DNA of 64,000 bases from Isoetes taiwanensis. Lineage: Eukaryota > Streptophyta > Lycopodiopsida > Isoetales > Isoetaceae. The position numbers and the translations under genes are program-made. Position 1 is the stretch's first letter. The number at the start of each line of letters is the position of its first letter. Below, one piece after another: positions 58,532 to 64,000 of this stretch. The notes beneath the pieces are model-generated. The model ran no database searches. It worked only from the letters and a program-made list of their open reading frames with translations, and was not told the origin of the DNA. Location: assembly GCA_021234155.1 (NCBI GenBank), contig JAJEKV010000083.1, forward strand, positions 1,579,932-1,643,931, written 5' to 3'.

Positions 58532-59953
58532 ATGGCAATAGACTGCAGGGGCCTGAGAAAATCTAGTCATGTATTATGTTGTGTAACAAGCGGGCGTGGT
58601 CATGTAACTGCCACGGTGAATCTGGCAAAGGCCATGGCAAGGTTAGGGATGTCAATGACAGTAGTGTTTTCGAGCGCATCCGCATATTCATCAGTTGTTT
58701 TTGCAGATGCAGATGCAGCAGAAGGGCTAGACATAGCCTTTGTTCTGCTAGAGGGCTCGCGAGAAATTGAAGGTTGGGAGGATGGGAACAGAGTTTTAGT
58801 GAAGGGGGTAAGGAAATTTAATCTTGGGAGCAACATGACACTCAGGACAGATTTTGCAGCAGAGGAGTCGGCTTTGGAGGATCTGATACTTTCTATGCAA
58901 ACTCCGCCCCTTGCCATCATTTCTGACATGGTTGTTGCCTGGTCTGCATCTCCAGCCAAGAAGTTGAATCTCAAAAGCTTTGTTTTCTATCCTGCTGCTC
59001 CTTTCTACCTTGCTGCATTGCTTAAAGCAACAAGCTTGATCTTAGAAGGTGTTGATCCAACTTGTCACACAGGTTTAGAGATTCAGAAGGATTTGCCTGT
59101 TATTCCTTGGCCCCAGGTGCCAGATTTTATGAAGGAGAGGGACCACCGATTTTTTAATAGCCATTTGCAACTGCTCCAATCAGATGGGATTTTGCTGAAT
59201 ACTTTCAAGGAGCTAGATGGAAAGGTTTTAGAAGCTCTAGAACAAATGCCAGAAGCAAAAGACATACAGTGTTTTCCTGTAGGACCTTTAGTTCATCCCC
59301 TGTTTTTGGATCCTGAGACATCACCAGAAAAACTCTCAAGAGCTGCTGTGTTTAAGGGCAGCAAAAAAGGAGATATGCAGTGTTTAGATTGGTTGGAAAA
59401 AAGAACACAGCGCACAGTTCTCTTTCTGTGTTTTGGAAGCTGGGAGACACTAGAGGATGCACAGATTCTTGAAATTGCAAAGGGATTAGAGGCAAGCACA
59501 CAATCTTTTATATGGGTTACTGCAGAATCCTCCATAGCTGCGCTTCCAGAAGGATTCCAGGGTAGAATGGAAAATCAAGGTCTTGTTGTTTCAGGCTGGG
59601 CTCCCCAACAGCTTATTCTAAGGCATCCTGCAATTGGAGGATTTTTGACGCACTGTGGTTGGAATTCTATAGTGGAATGCATAAGCATGGCTGGAATTCC
59701 TCTGGTGTGCTGGCCATTAGGGGCGGATCAGCCATTTGTTTGCAGGTATGTGGTGGATGAGCTTAAGATTGGAATTGAAGTAGAGGCTACAGCAGAAGGG
59801 TTTGTGGGTGCAGAAGAGGTGGAAAGATGCGCCAGAATTGTGATGGAAAAACGAAGTGGTATCAGAGAGAGGGCTGCTGCTCTGAAAAATTCTGCCCTTC
59901 TATCTCAATCTGGCCTCTCCTCCTTTCTAAAACACTCCATCTTATCCGTATAG
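58532..59953 (+). CDS. Family 1 UDP-glycosyltransferase (UGT), single exon
   Basis: An intact 473-residue intronless frame. N-terminal acceptor lobe: SGRGHVTATVNLAKAMARLG with the catalytic His at 24, and ISDMVVAWSAS with the expected activating Asp at 132. C-terminal donor lobe: VLFLCFGSWETL, then the PSPG box from W356 (WAPQQLILRHP, GGFLTHCGWNS, VCWPLGADQ) to Q400. Length and order are usual for plant UGTs, which move a sugar from UDP-sugar to a small acceptor in the cytosol. The box counts 45 residues instead of 44 because of one extra residue in ECISMAGIP. The final DQ does not by itself fix the sugar. Start chosen at the first ATG, eight residues before the SSHVLCCV strand. Substrate unknown. 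Confidence 0.95.
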   Translation: MAIDCRGLRKSSHVLCCVTSGRGHVTATVNLAKAMARLGMSMTVVFSSASAYSSVVFADADAAEGLDIAFVLLEGSREIEGWEDGNRVLVKGVRKFNLGSNMTLRTDFAAEESALEDLILSMQTPPLAIISDMVVAWSASPAKKLNLKSFVFYPAAPFYLAALLKATSLILEGVDPTCHTGLEIQKDLPVIPWPQVPDFMKERDHRFFNSHLQLLQSDGILLNTFKELDGKVLEALEQMPEAKDIQCFPVGPLVHPLFLDPETSPEKLSRAAVFKGSKKGDMQCLDWLEKRTQRTVLFLCFGSWETLEDAQILEIAKGLEASTQSFIWVTAESSIAALPEGFQGRMENQGLVVSGWAPQQLILRHPAIGGFLTHCGWNSIVECISMAGIPLVCWPLGADQPFVCRYVVDELKIGIEVEATAEGFVGAEEVERCARIVMEKRSGIRERAAALKNSALLSQSGLSSFLKHSILSV

Positions 59954-62400
59954 AACATTACCTCAAAGAATGTGTGGTAATTTCTTTCACAAAGCTTAAC
60001 AAAACTACTCTCGTTTTGTTAACCACTTAGGTCAATATTAACCACTCAGGATAATGTAACCTTCCGATTTGCTGTTCTAGAGCATAATAATTGATATGGT
60101 TAGCCTACTGGCAAACTTTTATGAAATTCAAAGTAGTGAAGTACAGAGGTTGTACAAAACATACAGTGACTGCAATAGGGAGTTCTGGTTTTTTCTTATC
60201 TAGTAAAATAGTAGAATGTGGTTTATGAGAAGCAAACAAGATCATCAACGCTTTGGCACACCTTTATTTCAAAGAAACCAGTTCCTTCACAGCAACATGT
60301 GGAAGATACCCTCCAATTGATCACCTTTGTGCAAGCTAGTGGTTCCTGAAACCTGTCAACTTGAAGATAACTATAGTTCATATTGGATATCTAAAAGCAT
60401 GACCTGTCTCCTTCTGACACACGGCAAGCCCTGTATATATCGGACGCCATTATATAGCCATGGGCATATCCGTGGTATGTCTGTGTCTTTGACATGTTAT
60501 AGCCACGCCAAAAAAAAACAAATACACAGCGTTTTTGTGGACAACGGTTTTTTTGACATTTAAGGCTAGCTTGCATATCTTGAAACTCGGGCTAGAACTA
60601 TTGTTAACCTTCCCTCAATCAAAGAATGCATAAAAGAAAAGGAACCAATATTATAAATTGCTTTCATCACGTGATGGATAATCATTATTGGCAAGATTCA
60701 TTGGCATATTATTCTTTGACCTTGCTTGAAAAATGGACACATGTAAATTTTTCTTCGTAGGACGAGGAACAACAGATGAAAAAATAAAAAAAATAGCAAA
60801 GGCAGATCGAGGCAACTTTCATTAGACAAGTCGATCAAGCAGTAAAGAAGAACACTAGTTGTTGGCCAAGTAGAGACGAGCACCAAATCTACTTATTTAA
60901 AAAAGTTTCAGGGGGCATGGTTCTTCTTCAAAGAGCTGCTCTATTCTATTCTATTCTCTAGGACATCACTTAATATACTTTGCGAAAGGTGGTATGATGG
61001 GCTTCCAAACCTCACATATATAATTGGCATGGGTTCACAACATCTCAAGAATAATAAACGAGCCGTTTGATTCTCTAAATGCATAAGCATAACAATGAGG
61101 ACTATAAAGGCCATGGCAACGATGCTTTTTTCTACGCCTAATTATTTGGGTTTAAGGTCCATACTAGACTAATCTTGTACATATCTCCCCAACTTTCCAC
61201 GGAAACCTCTCCAACTTTCCCGGGAAACCTCCCCAACTTTCCCTGGAAACCTCCCCCATTTTCCTGGAAACCTCTCTGATGATAAGATAGAAATATTGAG
61301 ACTTCTCTTCTATTTGAATCAAGAATTTACGGAGTCTTATTTGGACTAGCATCCGGGAAGGTGGAATAGGACAAGGCTTTCTCATCCCAGTCAAATTCTA
61401 TTGTAGGAGGCGGGATTCTTGCCTCTTTAGAGGGCGGTCCTTGATCGCCAAAAGCATGAATTGACAAAAGTGTATATTTCTAACACGATAGTATTTAAAA
61501 AGATTTGTTGATACAAAAGGTAGAAGAGGCTTCTTGACTCTCAGAAAGAATACATCTTACAACAATGTTTTTGATACAACAAATTTAGCTTTTGATACTC
61601 ACATTTCAAACCATTGTCAAAGCTTTAAAGAATCATGCCATTAATTTCCTGAAACCTTAAAACAAAGGCAACATACTACTTCTTATTCTTCAATAAATCT
61701 GGCATTATGATCCTGATTCTGATGCATAAGCCAGAGATTGAGGCAGCAAATTACAAAAAGTTGCGGAAATGCCCCAATTCTCCCGGTCTTCGTTCTAAAA
61801 TCACATAATGGGGCCATTCCATAGCAGTACCATCGTGCTAAAATTTCAGTCATATAATACATCTGGAATATCTCATATAATGACTTGGGAACATGCTAGA
61901 AGTGAGAATTCAGATCTGGAACCTTTATTACCCTCTACACATTAACCAGCTTGCTCATAGACATTCACAAAGACATATTAACAAATCTGTGTTAACCCCG
62001 TAAGCACAGGCAAGCATGCGATTTAGCATGCTATTCAGGCTAGCCAGCATCCAACTTGGCTCTCCACCCTATTTATTAGTGTCAAGCTATCACCACCTTA
62101 TTAAGGGTTGTACATCCTTCCTTCATTACCAGCTAGTATGTATCTACCATAGCCAACTAGCAAGACCTCTGCATATTCCTGCCTATGAATTAGCTGCAAA
62201 CGAGCACTCACACCCCCATAGCTATGCAATCTAAGCAACCACCATATGCACTAAGATCTGCATAACAGAAAAAGCGCTCTAATATACCTAGAGAAAAATA
62301 CCTGATCTAGAAGCATATAACATAAGCATATATTAAACCGCCACATAACTTACTAGCAAGCGAACTACAAATCCAACAAATTAAGCAAATAACAAAGGCA
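59954..62400. other. No gene recognised; short repeats
   Basis: Contains a short CTATT satellite at about 60939-60957, similar to the LINE tails above but without adjacent LINE sequence that I could recognise. Confidence 0.5.
61184..61276. repeat. Tandem array of about 23-bp units
   Basis: Four units of the type CTCCCCAACTTTCC(A/C/T)(C/G)GGAAAC follow each other. Each unit is partly palindromic (TTTCCNGGAAA). Confidence 0.85.
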
Positions 62401-62475
62401 TGTAGCATTTTTACCAGCAGTATGGGATCAAACCCTTTTTTTTTTCAAGTATTTTAGTAATTCCAAGACAAAAAT

Positions 62476-62511
62476 CATTCCTAGGATGGGTCCTATGACA
62501 CAAACAAGTGG
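62476..62511. repeat. 36-bp repeat, copy 1 of a distant direct pair
   Basis: CATTCCTAGGATGGGTCCTA then TGACACAAACAAGTGG. The second copy is at 63645-63681 with one extra A. It may mark the ends of an inserted segment of about 1.2 kb. Confidence 0.8.
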
Positions 62512-62989
62512 CCAAAGTGAAGTGGTGTTCTCATTGAGCTTTTGTAAAATCTTTGAGTACATATTGATCCCCTTTCTAGGGGATAGAAAATCTGAAACGC
62601 TTGAAAAACTGAACATGCTCTGAAACTAGACAATTTATCGAGAGCATGATAAAACCTGAAGAGTGCTAGATAAAAGACGATTGTTCCACTATGGGTATAT
62701 GCCAATGTGAGAAAACCAACTATTGCTCCTCATCGAGATGAGAAACCCTGCTCGTTCGGGCTTTCGAGGAAACCCCTAATGAAGAACTGTCGCCAATGCT
62801 CTCATTGAATGCCACCAGCATACGTCGGCCAAGAAGTGGGTTGATGCAAACATGATGGCGCTGACAACCGAGAGAACTGCAAAAAAGATCTGCACTAGAA
62901 AATCTGAAAACGAGAATGACCCATTAGAAAGTTAGGAGCTTTAAGCCAAGGCCTGTGCCAAACTGGAATTGTATAAAATAGAATATAAT

Positions 62990-63270
62990 AGCACTCGGAG
63001 GCTCTAAGGCCACGCCGAGGAAGAAACAACAGCCGACCAACCAGGAAACTGTCCACGGAATGACCATCGCAGACAAACATCTGATTAGTGCTGCCTCGGA
63101 GGCTACATTGCCACGCCGAGAGTAAATGAAAAAGAAGAAAACCTTGTAGGCTACAAAGGCTAACGCCAAGAAAGAACAAAATAAATATGCTTCGAAGGCT
63201 ACAGTGCCACGTCGAGCAAGAAAAATAATAATAAGTATGCATCGGAGGCTACAGTGCCACGCCGAGCAAA
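62990..63270. repeat. Interspersed GGCTACAGTGCCACGCCGAG array
   Basis: Four clear copies of TCGGAGGCTAC(A/T)(G/T)TGCCACGCCGAG-like units, separated by 35-60 bp of differing A-rich sequence. The TCGG...CCGA ends of each unit are complementary. Confidence 0.75.
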
Positions 63271-63603
63271 TTGAAGCATCAAAATCTCTACACTTACAAA
63301 AAACATAGAAACGACACATGGAGGATGTCAGAAGCTGCGAGCAACCTCAGAGGTGTAGAAAGATAGACAAAAAATAAAGATGACCAATCGACCAAAAAAA
63401 AATGGAGCAACTCCACAATAAAATGGAATAATGGAAAACGGAAAAATAGACATGGCCTAATGTAGGGAACCATTTAGGGAGGGAGGGTGAGGGAAACTGG
63501 TAGGACAAAGAAGGAGCGAATACTAGCTCAAGAGAACGCCCGATGAATGAACATGGAAGAAGAGGCGTAATAAATAGAAGAAGATGTGAGGTGGCGTCCC
63601 CAT

Positions 63604-63654
63604 CCAGGAATGTCGGTTCTATTGCTAAAGCAATAGAACCGTGGCATTCCTAGG
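63604..63654. repeat. Strong short hairpin
   Basis: CGGTTCTATTGC (63614-63625) and GCAATAGAACCG (63630-63641) pair perfectly over 12 bp with a TAAA loop. The stem continues imperfectly with AGGAATG and GGCATTCCT. It directly adjoins the second 36-bp repeat. Confidence 0.75.
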
Positions 63655-63681
63655 ATGGGTCCTATGACACAAAACAAGTGG
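63645..63681. repeat. 36-bp repeat, copy 2 of a distant direct pair
   Basis: Same sequence as 62476-62511 with one extra A. Its first bases form part of the adjacent hairpin. From here to 64000 I see no recognisable gene. Confidence 0.8.
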
Positions 63682-64000
63682 GTCGATAGAAGAGGAATCT
63701 ACCCAAACAAGAACAGAGCAAACTAAGCTGACGGGAGTAAAAGAAGATGAAAAAATGAAGGGAAAAAATGGTAAATATGTCGGCTAGACTATAACACATC
63801 AATGGAATAGGAGAGATAACAGAGATACCAAACAAATAATGAGACAACCCCATAGTAAAGCAATGGGACAAACGAGGCGTAATCCGGCAAGCAACAACGA
63901 GTCTCGAGAGAACTGTAGAAAGATGGCTCATCGAGAGCAAATGAGACCCAAGGCAACCAGAGTAAATGGGGGAAGAGGAGACCAAGAAGAATTGGAGCAA

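Noticed and set aside
62990-63270. CRISPR-like array
   Set aside because: The repeats are few and degenerate, the spacers vary in length and are A-rich, and the context is plant nuclear DNA.

Overview
The window looks like nuclear DNA of a land plant with a large, repeat-rich genome. A gymnosperm is my best guess: introns are long, genes are sparse, decayed retroelements fill the gaps, and the gene types are plant-specific (MOM1-like, CASP-like, a UGT with a PSPG box). I cannot name the species from sequence alone.

Layout. (1) 1-12 kb, + strand: most of a multi-exon MOM1-like transcriptional-silencing gene. It has a PWWP-like start, half of a PHD finger, two chromodomain-like segments, a SNF2 region without its ATPase signature residues, and the MOM1-type C-terminal region. 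One large exon holds a perfect 372-bp in-frame tandem duplication. (2) 12-20 kb: a nested fold-back element, short tandem repeats and one small doubtful minus-strand gene. (3) 20-31 kb: a transposon graveyard with LINE 3' ends, a broken transposase-like gene carrying a LINE fragment, minisatellites, a TTGAC-rich array, a 357-bp hAT-type MITE inside an ORF, and a pogo-type transposase broken by a single stop codon. (4) 31.9-33.0 kb, minus strand: an apparently intact three-exon CASP-like membrane protein gene. (5) 33.9-47.0 kb: a complete 13.1-kb Ty3/gypsy chromovirus with LTRs of about 1.55 kb, a 5-bp target duplication (ATACA), PBS and PPT. (6) 47-58 kb: LINE and LTR relics, an AT-rich insertion with 13-bp flanking repeats, and a complete 417-bp TRIM element. 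(7) 58.5-60 kb: an intact single-exon UDP-glycosyltransferase gene. (8) 60-64 kb: no gene, several short repeat arrays.

Most notable: the chromovirus carries two extra sense ORFs between its 5' LTR and gag-pol. The first begins M-ARTKQTARK, an exact copy of histone H3 residues 1-9 at the protein's own N-terminus, followed by an unrelated, highly charged protein. Each extra ORF is preceded by the same module: two related palindromes about 190 bp apart, then a TATAAATA box, then the ATG 110-120 bp later. The same element encodes an integrase-linked chromodomain. A retroelement with its own promoter-driven H3-tail mimic plus a chromodomain is the strongest candidate here for an undescribed system. 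The element's frames are broken by many small changes, often at CTG sites that also differ between the two LTRs. That suggests a consensus-sequence artefact in a methylated high-copy repeat rather than, or in addition to, real decay.
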